From NCBI RefSeq assembly GCF_017873175.1, contig NZ_JAGGJW010000002.1:372001-436000 (forward strand): 64,000 bases of DNA. Reading direction: 5' to 3'. Below are positions 9,068 to 17,984 of the stretch, piece by piece. Each line of letters starts with the position of its first letter. The first letter of the stretch is position 1. The stretch is from Neorhizobium petrolearium. Lineage in GTDB: Bacteria; Pseudomonadota; Alphaproteobacteria; Rhizobiales; Rhizobiaceae. Both the position numbers and the translations under genes were made by a program. Under the pieces are notes generated by a model. The model saw only the letters and a program-made list of their open reading frames with translations, searched no databases and was not told the origin of the DNA.

Positions 9068-10102
9068 TTACCCCACCTGTTTGCGGGCGTCGATGGTTGC
9101 TTCGAGGATGGAGAAGTTGACGACATCATCCACCGCCGGCACAGTGCCCTTGAACTGCTTGAGGTCGGCATAGGCCTTGATCTGCGCGGCCCAGTTCTCG
9201 CGCGTCATCGTGCCCCAGCCGGCGGCCTTGGTCGTGTCTCCGAAGGAGAAGTCGACGCAGGGGCCGACGGCCCGGAGCTCGCTCGGCTTGTCGAGGATCG
9301 GATAGGCCTCACAGAGATATTCCACAGCTTCCTCCTGATTTTCGCGGACAAAGCCCCACCCCTTGGCCGCAGCGCGGGTGAAGCGCTCCAGGACGTCGGA
9401 ATGTTTGTCGATCTGATCGTCGGTCGTGTAGTAGACGTTGGCATAAAGCTGCAGGCCGCTGTCCCAAAGCATCATGTCTACGCGGTTGTCACCAAGCACG
9501 TCGAGCGCGTTGACGTTGGTAAGCCAGCCGGTGACCGCATCGGCTTGTCCGGTGAGAAGCTGGTTCATGTCCGAGCCCATGTTCACCATCTTCACCTGAT
9601 CTTCGGCGATGCCATTCTTGGCAAGCAGGGCGCGCAGCAGGATAAAGGCCGTCGGCTGAGTGGCGATCGTTTTGCCGATCATGTCCTTCGGTTCGCGGAT
9701 CGGCTTGGTCTTCAGCGAGAAATAAGTGAAGGGATGCTTCTGGTATCCGGACAGGAAGGCCTTGACGGGCATTCCCGCTGATCGCGCCAGCATGACCGAA
9801 GGGCTCGACGAAATCTGACCGATCGCGGACTGACCGGAAGCGACGCCGGCCACGCCGTCGACGCTTGGCCCGCCAGGCACGATTTCGAGCTCGACACCTT
9901 CCTCTTCGAAAAAACCTTTCTTTATTGCAGCGACCTCCCCCAGCAAGCCGTTCGAGGCGAGCCAGCCGAGCTGCATCCTGACTTTGGCCGTATCCTTGGC
10001 AAGGCCTGCCTTTATACCGATGAAGCTGGATGCTGCAGCAAGGCCGCCGATGGCGGCCGTTTGAGACATGAATCGCCGGCGATTCAGCATGAAATTGAAC
10101 AT
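9068..10102 (-). CDS. ABC transporter substrate-binding protein, NMT1/SsuA-like
   Basis: A 344-residue periplasmic binding protein. The N-terminus carries [20 protein letters not shown], a probable twin-arginine signal, so the mature protein may be exported folded. The mature part has the NMT1/SsuA layout ([12 protein letters not shown], then [15 protein letters not shown] and VASGQSAIG). ATG at 10102 was chosen because GGGGA lies 5 bases upstream. It is the first gene of the minus-strand operon reaching to 4101, and perhaps 3142. The ligand is unknown; an organic anion is likely given the CoA-transferase downstream. Confidence 0.9.
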   Translation of the reverse strand: MFNFMLNRRRFMSQTAAIGGLAAASSFIGIKAGLAKDTAKVRMQLGWLASNGLLGEVAAIKKGFFEEEGVELEIVPGGPSVDGVAGVASGQSAIGQISSSPSVMLARSAGMPVKAFLSGYQKHPFTYFSLKTKPIREPKDMIGKTIATQPTAFILLRALLAKNGIAEDQVKMVNMGSDMNQLLTGQADAVTGWLTNVNALDVLGDNRVDMMLWDSGLQLYANVYYTTDDQIDKHSDVLERFTRAAAKGWGFVRENQEEAVEYLCEAYPILDKPSELRAVGPCVDFSFGDTTKAAGWGTMTRENWAAQIKAYADLKQFKGTVPAVDDVVNFSILEATIDARKQVG

Positions 10103-10398
10103 AGTGTTCCCCTGTTTTGGCTCCGACACCGGAAGTGCCGGCTTGGCTGCGTCCGGTCTCTACCGCCGGATTGAACGCAGGATGGCTCAATGCTGCGTTC
10201 TAATAAAGAACAATATTTCGTATATCACGTTGCCGAAAAGGCAACGCAAGACCCGTTGTACGGAGGAGTCTGCCCCTCGACAGTTGCAGAACGCGTGCCT
10301 TGAGCTGCATTTGGCCCACGAGGATTATCTCAAGCATGAAATGTCGGAATCTCGTTTAGCCAGTCGTCTTCAAGACGGATAAGCTACGGAGAACACCA

Positions 10399-11049
10399 AT
10401 GACTATTACCATTACCGCCTTTGAACGGTCGCCGGATCGCGGCAAGGGTCTGGCGCGTGACATGCGCGTTCGCTGGGCGCTCGAAGAAGTTGGCCAGCCT
10501 TACGACGTTCGCCTTCTTTCGTTCAAAGCGATGAAGGAACCCGCGCATCTCGCGCTTCATCCTTTCGGGCAGATTCCGACCTATGAAGAAGGCGATCTTG
10601 CCCTGTTCGAGTCAGGGGCGATCGTATTCCATATCGCGGAGCGCCATCCGGGCCTGCTGCCAGACGACGCGAATGCCCGTGCGCGTGCGATCACATGGAT
10701 GTTTGCTGCGCTGGACACGGTGGAGCCGCCGATCTTCGATCACTCCCTCGCCAGGATCCTCGAACGTGACGAGCCTTGGTACGAGCAGCGCCTGCGTTTC
10801 CTCGAAGACAGTATCCGGAAACGGCTGGGCGGCCTTTCAAGCCGTCTTGGCGATGCCGACTGGCTCGATGGTGCATTCAGCGCCGGTGACCTGCTGATGG
10901 TGACGGTGCTGCGCAGGTTGCAGGGATCGGGCATGCTGGAGGAATATCCGAACCTCGCGGCGTACGTCGCCCGCGGCGAAACGCGCCCCGCTTACAAGCG
11001 TGCTTTCGATGCTCAGTTGGCGGCTTTCACCGCCGCATCGACCGGCTGA
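10399..11049 (+). CDS. Glutathione S-transferase family protein
   Basis: A 216-residue cytosolic GST-like protein. The thioredoxin-fold domain covers about residues 1-85, with the cis-Pro and the glutathione-carboxylate motif ESGAIVFHIAE near residue 70; the helical domain follows. The start is preceded by GGAG with 8 bases of spacing. It is divergent from the ABC operon, with 296 bases between. The Tyr/Ser/Cys activating residue is not obvious (the start is TITAFERSPDRGKG), so a role in conjugation versus binding cannot be settled. Confidence 0.9.
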   Translation: MTITITAFERSPDRGKGLARDMRVRWALEEVGQPYDVRLLSFKAMKEPAHLALHPFGQIPTYEEGDLALFESGAIVFHIAERHPGLLPDDANARARAITWMFAALDTVEPPIFDHSLARILERDEPWYEQRLRFLEDSIRKRLGGLSSRLGDADWLDGAFSAGDLLMVTVLRRLQGSGMLEEYPNLAAYVARGETRPAYKRAFDAQLAAFTAASTG

Positions 11050-11203
11050 TATAGATCCGTTCCGGACTCGAAGCCGGGTCTTTCGCTCAGTTTAGGAGGC
11101 CCGCTCCCTGGCAAATGGCCTTGCGCGGAGTAGCCTACGCGATTGGCACGTCAGGCCATTCGTGGCAACTTGTCATCCAAGGAAAGTTGCCAAGGAGCCG
11201 ACG

Positions 11204-12277
11204 ATGCCAGCCCTACCCACCCTGAATATCGTACCGTTCATCAGCGTCGAGAACATGATGGACCTTGTGCTGAATATCGGGATCGAGACATTCCTCGATG
11301 AATTGGCGGCTTATATCGAAGCTGACTTCCGCCGCTGGGAAGTCTTCGACAAGGTGCCGCGCATTGCCTCCCATTCACGCGAGGGCGTAATCGAGCTGAT
11401 GCCGACCAGCGACGGCACGCTTTATGGGTTCAAGTATGTCAACGGCCATCCGAAGAACACGCGCACCGGCCGACAGACCGTGACGGCATTCGGTGTTCTC
11501 TCCGATGTCGATAGCGGCTATCCGCTCCTCATCTCGGAAATGACCATCCTGACAGCGCTGCGCACGGCAGCGACCTCGGCAATGGCCGCCAAATATCTTG
11601 CTCCGGAAAACGCCGACTGCATGGCGATTATCGGCAATGGCGCGCAGAGCGAATTCCAGGCGATCGCCTTCAAGGCGCTGCTCGGTATCAGAAAGTTGCG
11701 CCTCTATGACATCGACCCAAATGCCACGAAACGCTGCGCCAAAAACCTGCGAAACTTGGGATTCGAAATCCACGCCTGTCGATCGTCTGAAGAGGCTGTC
11801 GAAGGCGCCCATGTCATCACGACGGCAACAGCCGACAAGCAGAACGCCACCATCCTGACCGACAACATGGTTGGACCCGGTGTTCACATCAATGCCGTCG
11901 GCGGAGATTGCCCAGGCAAGACCGAGCTCCACCGGGACATTCTCCTGCGTTCGGATATCTTCGTCGAGTATCCGCCGCAAACGCGCATCGAAGGGGAAAT
12001 CCAGCAGATGCCGGCGGATCATCCGGTCACCGAACTCTGGCAGGTCATCGCCGGCCTTGCACCCGGCCGGAAGAACGGCGCGCAGGTGACGCTTTTTGAC
12101 AGTGTCGGCTTTGCGATCGAAGACTTTTCGGCACTGCGCTATGTCCGCGACAAGCTCTCCGGCACCAATCTCTATGAAAACCTCGACCTGCTCGCCGATC
12201 CGGACGAACCGCGCGACCTCTTTGGCATGCTCCTGCGCAGAAAAGCTCTAACCGCCACATCTCGGAAACCCGCATGA
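11204..12277 (+). CDS. Ornithine cyclodeaminase/mu-crystallin family protein
   Basis: A 357-residue protein of the ornithine cyclodeaminase/alanine dehydrogenase/mu-crystallin family. Substrate-binding residues are in the N-terminal half (SREGVIELMPTSD, GFKYVNGHP) and the NAD-binding Rossmann motif IIGNGAQSEFQ is near residue 145; DSVGFAIEDFSALR near 305 is the family C-terminal motif. ATG at 11204 has AAGGAG 7 bases upstream; the frame is open further upstream but without a site. True ornithine cyclodeaminase would convert ornithine to proline and ammonia; other family members are imine reductases, so the substrate is open. Confidence 0.9.
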   Translation: MPALPTLNIVPFISVENMMDLVLNIGIETFLDELAAYIEADFRRWEVFDKVPRIASHSREGVIELMPTSDGTLYGFKYVNGHPKNTRTGRQTVTAFGVLSDVDSGYPLLISEMTILTALRTAATSAMAAKYLAPENADCMAIIGNGAQSEFQAIAFKALLGIRKLRLYDIDPNATKRCAKNLRNLGFEIHACRSSEEAVEGAHVITTATADKQNATILTDNMVGPGVHINAVGGDCPGKTELHRDILLRSDIFVEYPPQTRIEGEIQQMPADHPVTELWQVIAGLAPGRKNGAQVTLFDSVGFAIEDFSALRYVRDKLSGTNLYENLDLLADPDEPRDLFGMLLRRKALTATSRKPA

Positions 12278-12278
12278 A

Positions 12279-12350
12279 CTGAAGCAATTCTTCTCCGCGA
12301 GCATCCTGCGCAAGAAGCGCAATCAGATCGCCGGTCTTGACGTTACTCAG
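12279..12350 (-). pseudogene. Possible remnant of an NrsF/DUF1109 anti-sigma factor gene
   Basis: Directly after the sigma factor gene, the same strand reads NVKTGDLIALLAQDARGEE in one frame for about 24 codons, after which the reading continues as antisense of the ornithine cyclodeaminase gene. The peptide resembles the N-terminus of NrsF-type (DUF1109) anti-sigma factors, which usually follow such sigma genes with a four-base or similar overlap. The expected start codon is replaced (GTC, or CTG overlapping the sigma stop). This is a short similarity recalled by eye, so confidence is low. Confidence 0.35.
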
Positions 12351-12895
12351 CCGGAGTATAGTGCGGCCAAAGCCTTCAAAGCTCTATGCAAGGAGACTCG
12401 CACCGCCACCTCGGTCATTTTCAGCCGGTCAGCGGTTTCGCGCACGGTCGATCCTTCAATCGAGATCGATTGCACGATTGTTCGTTGTGGGTCCTTCAAC
12501 CGGTCCAGCACCCGTTCTATGTCGATGCGATCCGAGATGTTAACACGCTCATCGCTCTCGAGCGTTGCAATGACATCTTCCAGTGGGACGCTGGCCTGTC
12601 TTCCACGCCGGCGCATGCTATCGACAAGCTTGTTGTGCACGATTGCGGAAATCCATGGCCCGAGCGGCCGGGATGGATCCCATGTCCCTCGCTTCAGATG
12701 GATCGCCAGTAGCACTTCCTGAACCACGTCCTCGGCCTCACTTGTCGGTGCGCCAAACTGTTCACAACGCTTCCGCGCCATCATGCGCAGGTGTGGCGTG
12801 AGGGCAGTCAGCAGTTTTTGATAAGCACGGCTATCGCCCGCGATTGCCGACCGCATCCAGGCGGCCCATTCCATTTCACGCGCCTGGTTTCTCAT
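12347..12895 (-). CDS. ECF-type RNA polymerase sigma factor
   Basis: A 182-residue sigma-70-family protein of the extracytoplasmic-function group. Region 2 is at about residues 25-95 (SEAEDVVQEVLLAIH, then GPWISAIVHNKLVDSMRRRGR), and region 4 at about 125-180 has the helix-turn-helix TVRETADRLKMTEVAVRVSLHRALKAL. I chose ATG at 12895 (MRNQAREMEW); it lies inside the 3' end of the TetR gene, so the two overlap by 20 bases. An anti-sigma gene is expected downstream but only a short fragment is seen there. Confidence 0.9.
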   Translation of the reverse strand: MRNQAREMEWAAWMRSAIAGDSRAYQKLLTALTPHLRMMARKRCEQFGAPTSEAEDVVQEVLLAIHLKRGTWDPSRPLGPWISAIVHNKLVDSMRRRGRQASVPLEDVIATLESDERVNISDRIDIERVLDRLKDPQRTIVQSISIEGSTVRETADRLKMTEVAVRVSLHRALKALAALYSG

Positions 12896-13529
12896 CCGAC
12901 ATGTCCTTCTTCGGCGCGGCATATGGCTTGGTCCGGTCGTCTTTCACGTCGGGTTCGAGCAACGCGAAGATAGGTTTGATCAGACCTTCCATGAGGTCCC
13001 TCTCTGGCCGTGTTCGTGCGAGCACCCGAATGCCAAGAAGGGTGCACAAAAGAGTGCGGGCCATGTCAGGTGCAGTCTGGTACCGGCTGATCGTTCCATT
13101 TTCCTGTCCTGCCTGGAGACAGCGCTGGAAGAAAGCCTCCACTTGCAGCAGCACGTCGGCGACCACGCGCTGGAACTCTTCGTCGTGAGGCGCAACCTCG
13201 AGAGCCGAATTGACCAGCATGCATCCTTTCCGCCTCGTGTCGGTCAGTGAGCGGTCGATAATTTCAACAAAGAATGCATGAATAGCTTCACGTGGCTGTT
13301 TCTTTTCGAAACGCCCGACCCGAGCGATAAAACTCTGCTTCACGTAAAATTCCAGAGCCTTGCGATAAAGGGTCCGCTTGTCGCCGAACGCGTTGTAGAT
13401 GCTGGCCGTGGTCAATCCCATCACTTGCGCCAGATCGCGGATCGAAGTTGCCTCGTATCCATGGTCCCAGAAGTGCTCGACGGCCAGCAAAAGCACCTTT
13501 TCATCATCGAATTCTCTCGGTCTGGCCAT
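12876..13529 (-). CDS. TetR/AcrR family transcriptional regulator
   Basis: A 217-residue repressor. The N-terminal helix-turn-helix covers about residues 10-55 (YEATSIRDLAQVMGLTTASIYNAFGDKRTLYRKAL), and the remaining helical domain should bind an inducer. It is on the same strand as, and overlaps, the sigma factor gene, so the two are probably transcribed together. The nearest candidate target upstream is the YghU-like gene at 13702-14595 on the same strand, 172 bases away. Confidence 0.92.
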   Translation of the reverse strand: MARPREFDDEKVLLLAVEHFWDHGYEATSIRDLAQVMGLTTASIYNAFGDKRTLYRKALEFYVKQSFIARVGRFEKKQPREAIHAFFVEIIDRSLTDTRRKGCMLVNSALEVAPHDEEFQRVVADVLLQVEAFFQRCLQAGQENGTISRYQTAPDMARTLLCTLLGIRVLARTRPERDLMEGLIKPIFALLEPDVKDDRTKPYAAPKKDMSDEKPGA

Positions 13530-13623
13530 CTTTATCTCTCATGCCGCTGCTCGCGTTACCTTGCTGACGACAGCGGTGGCAGCAAGCAGCAGTCCTGGGG
13601 AGCGCTTCACTCTGCAGAGCGCG

Positions 13624-13649
13624 GAAGGCGGGTTTCGTTGCCCGCCTTC
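13624..13649. terminator. Hairpin downstream of the YghU-like gene
   Basis: A perfect 9-bp stem (GAAGGCGGG / CCCGCCTTC) with an 8-base loop lies between the YghU-like gene and the TetR gene. It has no strong U-tract on either strand, so it could be a weak terminator or an attenuating structure ahead of the TetR gene. Confidence 0.45.
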
Positions 13650-13701
13650 GCAACAATGTCAGCGATGACAGATTTGAGCTCTCCTCATCAACGAGGAAAG
13701 C

Positions 13702-14595
13702 TCACCCCTTATTTTCCTCGGTTCTTCCCGCTGACAATTTATCCTGGGTCTTGGTATTGAAGTCCTCGGCATCGTGACGCTCGTGCAATTGCTCGGAGAG
13801 GTCGCCGGAGAGGCGATTCACCATACGGCCACGCTTGACTGCCGGGCGGCTCAGGAGGAGATCGGCCCAGCGCAACACATTTTTATAGTCTTGAACCGAC
13901 AGGAATTCGGCCGCACCGTATTGCCAGCCCTTGACCAGACCGCCATACCAGGGCAGCACGGCGATATCGGCAATGGTATATTCACTGCCACCCAGATATT
14001 CGCTTTCGGCCAGACGGCGATCGAGGACGTCGAGTTGACGCTTGACCTCCATGGCAAAGCGATCGATCGCATATTCGATCTTGATGGGCGCATAGGCATA
14101 GAAATGACCAAAGCCGCCGCCGAGATATGGTGCGCTCCCCATCTGCCAGAATAGCCAGGACAAGCACTCCGCGCGAGCCGGCTGCTCTATCGGAAGAAGT
14201 GCCCCGAATTTCTCGGCAAGATAGACGAGGATGGAACCGGACTCGAACACCCGCACCGGCTTTGGCCCGGACCGATCCAGCAATGCCGGAATCTTGGAGT
14301 TCGGATTGACCTTCACGAAACCGCTGCCGAACTGGTCGCCCTCGCCGATCTTGATCAGCCAGGCGTCGTATTCGGCGCCGGCGTGGCCGAGCGCAAGCAG
14401 CTCTTCCAGCATGATCGTTATCTTCTGTCCGTTCGGCGTGCCAAGCGAATAAAGCTGCAGCGGATGCCGGCCTACCGGCAATTCCTTTTCATGGGTCGGT
14501 CCGGCAGTCGGCCGATTGATGTTAGCGAACGCGCCGCCGCTTGGCTTGTTCCAGGTCCAGACTTTCGGGGGAACGTATTCGGGGGAATCTGCCAT
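13702..14595 (-). CDS. yghU: Glutathione-dependent disulfide-bond oxidoreductase, YghU-like
   Basis: A 297-residue GST-superfamily protein. The N-terminal extension (PPKVWTWNKPSGGAFANINRP) before the thioredoxin fold is the mark of the YghU/Nu-class enzymes, which reduce disulfides using two bound glutathiones. The glutathione site motif ESGSILVYLAEKFG is near residue 130, and the helical domain ends with RAWGRMVNRL-like sequence. ATG at 14595 has AGGAG 8 bases upstream. It may be controlled by the downstream TetR gene on the same strand. Confidence 0.92.
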   Translation of the reverse strand: MADSPEYVPPKVWTWNKPSGGAFANINRPTAGPTHEKELPVGRHPLQLYSLGTPNGQKITIMLEELLALGHAGAEYDAWLIKIGEGDQFGSGFVKVNPNSKIPALLDRSGPKPVRVFESGSILVYLAEKFGALLPIEQPARAECLSWLFWQMGSAPYLGGGFGHFYAYAPIKIEYAIDRFAMEVKRQLDVLDRRLAESEYLGGSEYTIADIAVLPWYGGLVKGWQYGAAEFLSVQDYKNVLRWADLLLSRPAVKRGRMVNRLSGDLSEQLHERHDAEDFNTKTQDKLSAGRTEENKG

Positions 14596-15272
14596 TTTTG
14601 TCTCCTGAGTTATTCCGCGACCTTTGTGCGGCCGGGAAATGGTGGATGGGAAGAGAGCGCACTTGGTTTGCTCGTCTCTGAGGTGTTTGAACGGACGATC
14701 CTTGCCGACTTCGCGGGCGCAAGCCGCGGCTGATCGCGCGTCGATGATCTCAAACAGTCGTTTCAGATGGGGGTTGTCGTGCAAGCGGTCATCGTGAAGC
14801 TCCGTTCTGGATGGCTCATATATTTGGGGTGCTGGTAGGAGAACGCATCTGGCGCTGGATCATCGGGGCCGATCGCTTCATTCCACGGCGAAGCTGGCAT
14901 ATCGTTTCTTGATTCTTGTCTTACAAACGGGCCACTCCACTGACGAAAACCGCGCGAGAACTCCGTGTAGCCATAGCGCAATGCCACTCCAGCCGCATGA
15001 CAGCATTCCCTCACTTTGTCGTCTCCCGCCTTACTGCCATCGCTTGGCGGCAAGAGCGTCGCATTTTAACTCGATCGTTCTACAATGCAGCCCTGTTTGA
15101 ATGTTGGCAACATACAATTCGATCGACAGTCTCAGCAAAAAGAAGGCCTGCTGCTGTAACGAACCGTATCATGCAACCGTAGTGGCTTTGTCGGACCTTA
15201 CCCGACAGTGGGCTGCCGGACTAACCGCCGCTGCCTGTCCGTTGGTTCAGCAACTTGCAGTGGAAATCGTAA
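14596..15272. other. 677-base region without a convincing gene
   Basis: Lies between the divergent YghU-like and CoA-transferase genes and should hold both promoters. On the minus strand around 14763-14900 a short open stretch starting MPASPWNEAIGPDDPAPDAF looks protein-like and a second frame (about 14600-14784) continues with LKRLFEIIDARSAAA; this could be a frameshifted remnant, but I cannot name a parent family. Nothing else is recognised. Confidence 0.4.
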
Positions 15273-16502
15273 ATGACGACATCGAACGATCAGAAGCCGG
15301 CCTGCCTTCAAGGCCTGCGCATCCTGGACATGTCGCGTATTCTTGCAGGGCCGACGGCAACGCAACTCCTGGCCGACCTCGGTGCGGATGTGATCAAAGT
15401 GGAGCGCCCCGGCCTCGGTGATGATACGCGCAGTTGGGGGCCGCCCTTTGTGGCGAACGCCGATGGGAGCGAAAGTGATCTGAGCGCCTATTTCCTCTCG
15501 GCTAACCGCAACAAGAGATCGATAGCGATCGACCTTGCGACGGACGATGGCGTCGCTTTGGTCAAGCGACTAGCCGCAATTTCCGATGTCGTTATCGAAA
15601 ATTACAAGCCGGGCGACCTGGCGCGACGCGGTGTTGGTTACGACGATGTCCGCAAGTTCAAGCCGGATATCGTCTGGTGCGCAATTTCCGGGTTCGGGCA
15701 GAGCGGCCCCTACTCCGATCGAACCGGCTACGATTTCCTGATCCAGGCAATGGGCGGCATCATGAGCATAACCGGCGAAAGTGATGCTGCTGGCGGAAGG
15801 CCGGTCAAGGTTGGTCTCGGTATCGCCGATGTCATGTGCGGCATGTACGCAACAGTCGGCATCCTCGCTGCACTTCGCCATCGTGACCACACCGGGGAAG
15901 GTCAATACATCGATCTCGCGCTTTACGACACACAGGTCGCCTGGCTCATCAACGCTGCGACGAATTACCTGGCTTCAGACAAGGTGCCGAGCCGGATCGG
16001 TAACCGGCATCCGAACATCGCACCCTACCAAACCTTTGCGACAGCAAAGGGCGAGATCGCTATTGCTGTCGGCAACGATCAGCAATTCGCCAGATTTGCC
16101 GCAGTCATTGGCTCGCCGGCGCTTGCCCAAGATGAACGTTTCCACCGCAATCGCGATCGAGTGATGAACATCGATGCCCTTGATGCGCTGGTGACCGAGG
16201 CGCTGCGCAATGACACGGCGGAAAATTGGGAGCGGCGTCTCATAGCAGCGGGGATTCCCGCCGGACGTGTCGCAACGATCAGTCAGGTTCTTTCTGATCC
16301 GCACACGATCGCACGCGACATGGTAATACGCATGCCCACAGATGATGGCCAGTTGCTAAGGCTTCTAGGCAACCCATTGAAGATGTCCGCTACGCCCGTC
16401 AGGTTCCACCGTGCACCGCCTCATTTGGATCAGCATCGCGAGGACGTTCTTCGCGAGATCGTAGCTATCGAGGACGCCCAAAGAAGTGATGGCGCCAGAT
16501 GA
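15273..16502 (+). CDS. CaiB/BaiF family CoA-transferase (second copy)
   Basis: A 409-residue family III CoA-transferase with the hallmark start LQGLRILDMSRILAGPTATQLLADLGADVIKVERPG region (residues 11-45), the GDDTRSWGPPF loop, NRNKRSIAIDL, and the GYDFLIQAMGGIMS/ITGE segment. The catalytic Asp is expected near residue 185 (GIADVMCGMYA). It stands alone, convergent with pqqE, with no adjacent acyl-CoA enzyme, so the acid it activates cannot be inferred. It is unrelated in operon to the copy at 4874-6031. Confidence 0.92.
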   Translation: MTTSNDQKPACLQGLRILDMSRILAGPTATQLLADLGADVIKVERPGLGDDTRSWGPPFVANADGSESDLSAYFLSANRNKRSIAIDLATDDGVALVKRLAAISDVVIENYKPGDLARRGVGYDDVRKFKPDIVWCAISGFGQSGPYSDRTGYDFLIQAMGGIMSITGESDAAGGRPVKVGLGIADVMCGMYATVGILAALRHRDHTGEGQYIDLALYDTQVAWLINAATNYLASDKVPSRIGNRHPNIAPYQTFATAKGEIAIAVGNDQQFARFAAVIGSPALAQDERFHRNRDRVMNIDALDALVTEALRNDTAENWERRLIAAGIPAGRVATISQVLSDPHTIARDMVIRMPTDDGQLLRLLGNPLKMSATPVRFHRAPPHLDQHREDVLREIVAIEDAQRSDGAR

Positions 16503-16587
16503 TCCACTCCGCCGTCCCTTGAGGTAGAAGAGTTGGCAATACCACAGCACTCGCCTCTGCTACCAAGACAAAAGTCCAGCTCGGCGA

Positions 16588-17691
16588 TTACGCCCTTCCG
16601 ATGCGGCGGTACCGAAAGTCGTCTGCGTTGGAGGAAGGGAGTGAGTTGGCCTCCCCGATCAGCATCGCCATGCGGTTATGGAGGGGAGATTTGACACAGG
16701 CAGGATCAGTCGCGGCAGCATCGCCCGCAATCGCCATGGCCTGACATCGGCAGCCGCCCCAGTCGATCTCTCGCCGGTCGCAGCTTCTGCAGGGTTCCAG
16801 CATCCAGTCGTCGCCGCGGAAAGCATTAAAAGCCGGAGAATTGAGCCAGATATCCGTCAGGCTTCGTTCTCCGAACCGCTCGAAATGCAAGGTCGGGATG
16901 GTCGCGGCCGCGTGACATGGAAGGACCATGCCATCCGGCGCAATCATGAATGCATCGCGTGCCCAGCCGCCCATGCAGGGTTTCGGATAGATTGCAAAAT
17001 AATCGGGCGCGACGAAATCAATGGCCAGAATTCCCTGCAACCGCGACTGAGCCTCCTCGACGATCTCGACCTGACGTTCCACCGCCTCGCGGTCGGGCAT
17101 GAGGGTATTGCGGTTCAGAAGAGCCCAGCCTGCGTATTGCACGTTGGCGATCTCCAACCGCTGCGCGCGGAGGGAAAGCGCGAGATCGATGAAAGCCGGT
17201 ACTTCCTCGATGTTGTGCCGATGGATGGGCGCGTTGATCGTGAGCGGCAGGCCGAGTTCCACGACCCGCCTTGCAGTCTCGAGCTTTTTCTCCTGTGCGC
17301 CACGGTTGTTGCCGATTTTCTCCGTCGTCGGCGCGCGGGCACCCTGAATACTCAACTGCACGTGATCGAGACCGGCGTCACATAGCCTCTCCATTCGACC
17401 CTCGGCGATGCCGACACCGGCAGTGATGAGATTGGTGTAGACCCCGCGCCGCGCCAGACAGCTTATAAACTGCTCGAGATCCGGCCTGAGCGTCGGCTCT
17501 CCCCCGGACAAATGGATCTGCAGAACCCCGAGATCGGCCGCCTCTTCAAAGAGAGCAAGCCATGCGTCTGTCGAAAGCTCCTTGTCAGCCTTCAACAGTT
17601 CGAGCGGGTTGGAACAGTAGACGCATTGCAACGGACAGCGATGCGTCAGCTCAGCCAGAATGCCGATCGGAGGCAGAGGTGCATCACTCAT
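16588..17691 (-). CDS. pqqE: PqqA peptide cyclase PqqE (radical SAM)
   Basis: A 367-residue radical SAM/SPASM enzyme that joins the Glu and Tyr side chains of PqqA in the first step of PQQ synthesis. The radical SAM cluster motif is C19, C23, C26 (CPLQCVYC), and the C-terminal SPASM region has many cysteines (LPCHAA, EPCRSCDRREIDWGGCRC) for auxiliary Fe-S clusters. ATG at 17691 overlaps the pqqD stop (ATGA) and gives the usual length. Last gene of pqqABCDE. Confidence 0.97.
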   Translation of the reverse strand: MSDAPLPPIGILAELTHRCPLQCVYCSNPLELLKADKELSTDAWLALFEEAADLGVLQIHLSGGEPTLRPDLEQFISCLARRGVYTNLITAGVGIAEGRMERLCDAGLDHVQLSIQGARAPTTEKIGNNRGAQEKKLETARRVVELGLPLTINAPIHRHNIEEVPAFIDLALSLRAQRLEIANVQYAGWALLNRNTLMPDREAVERQVEIVEEAQSRLQGILAIDFVAPDYFAIYPKPCMGGWARDAFMIAPDGMVLPCHAAATIPTLHFERFGERSLTDIWLNSPAFNAFRGDDWMLEPCRSCDRREIDWGGCRCQAMAIAGDAAATDPACVKSPLHNRMAMLIGEANSLPSSNADDFRYRRIGRA

Positions 17692-17984
17692 AGGGTCACC
17701 AGAAATCTGTCTGACCATTCCTGCAGGAACTGTTCGACATCGGGTGCGATATCTTCGCGAGCTCCATCATACTGGCCGGCGAGCTCGTCGACGATTTGCG
17801 AAACCGTGCGCTGGCCGTCGCACAGCCTGAGTATATCAAGGCTGACCTCATCCGGCCAGAAAACCCTTTCTGGCGAAAGCAGCGCCCAGGCACCGCGAAC
17901 CGGATCATACTGCAGCCTTACGTAGTGCCTCAGGCGAGGTCGCGCTTCTCCGGACAGAATGACACGCTGACGGCGGGCCTCCAT
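17688..17984 (-). CDS. pqqD: PqqA-binding chaperone PqqD
   Basis: A 98-residue RiPP recognition element that binds the PqqA peptide and presents it to PqqE. The winged-helix region includes LQYDPVRGAWALLSPE and the conserved LCDGQRTVSQIVDELAGQYD segment. Start ATG at 17984 shares a base with the pqqC stop (TGATG) and the stop overlaps pqqE. The length is normal for free-standing PqqD. Confidence 0.95.
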   Translation of the reverse strand: MEARRQRVILSGEARPRLRHYVRLQYDPVRGAWALLSPERVFWPDEVSLDILRLCDGQRTVSQIVDELAGQYDGAREDIAPDVEQFLQEWSDRFLVTL

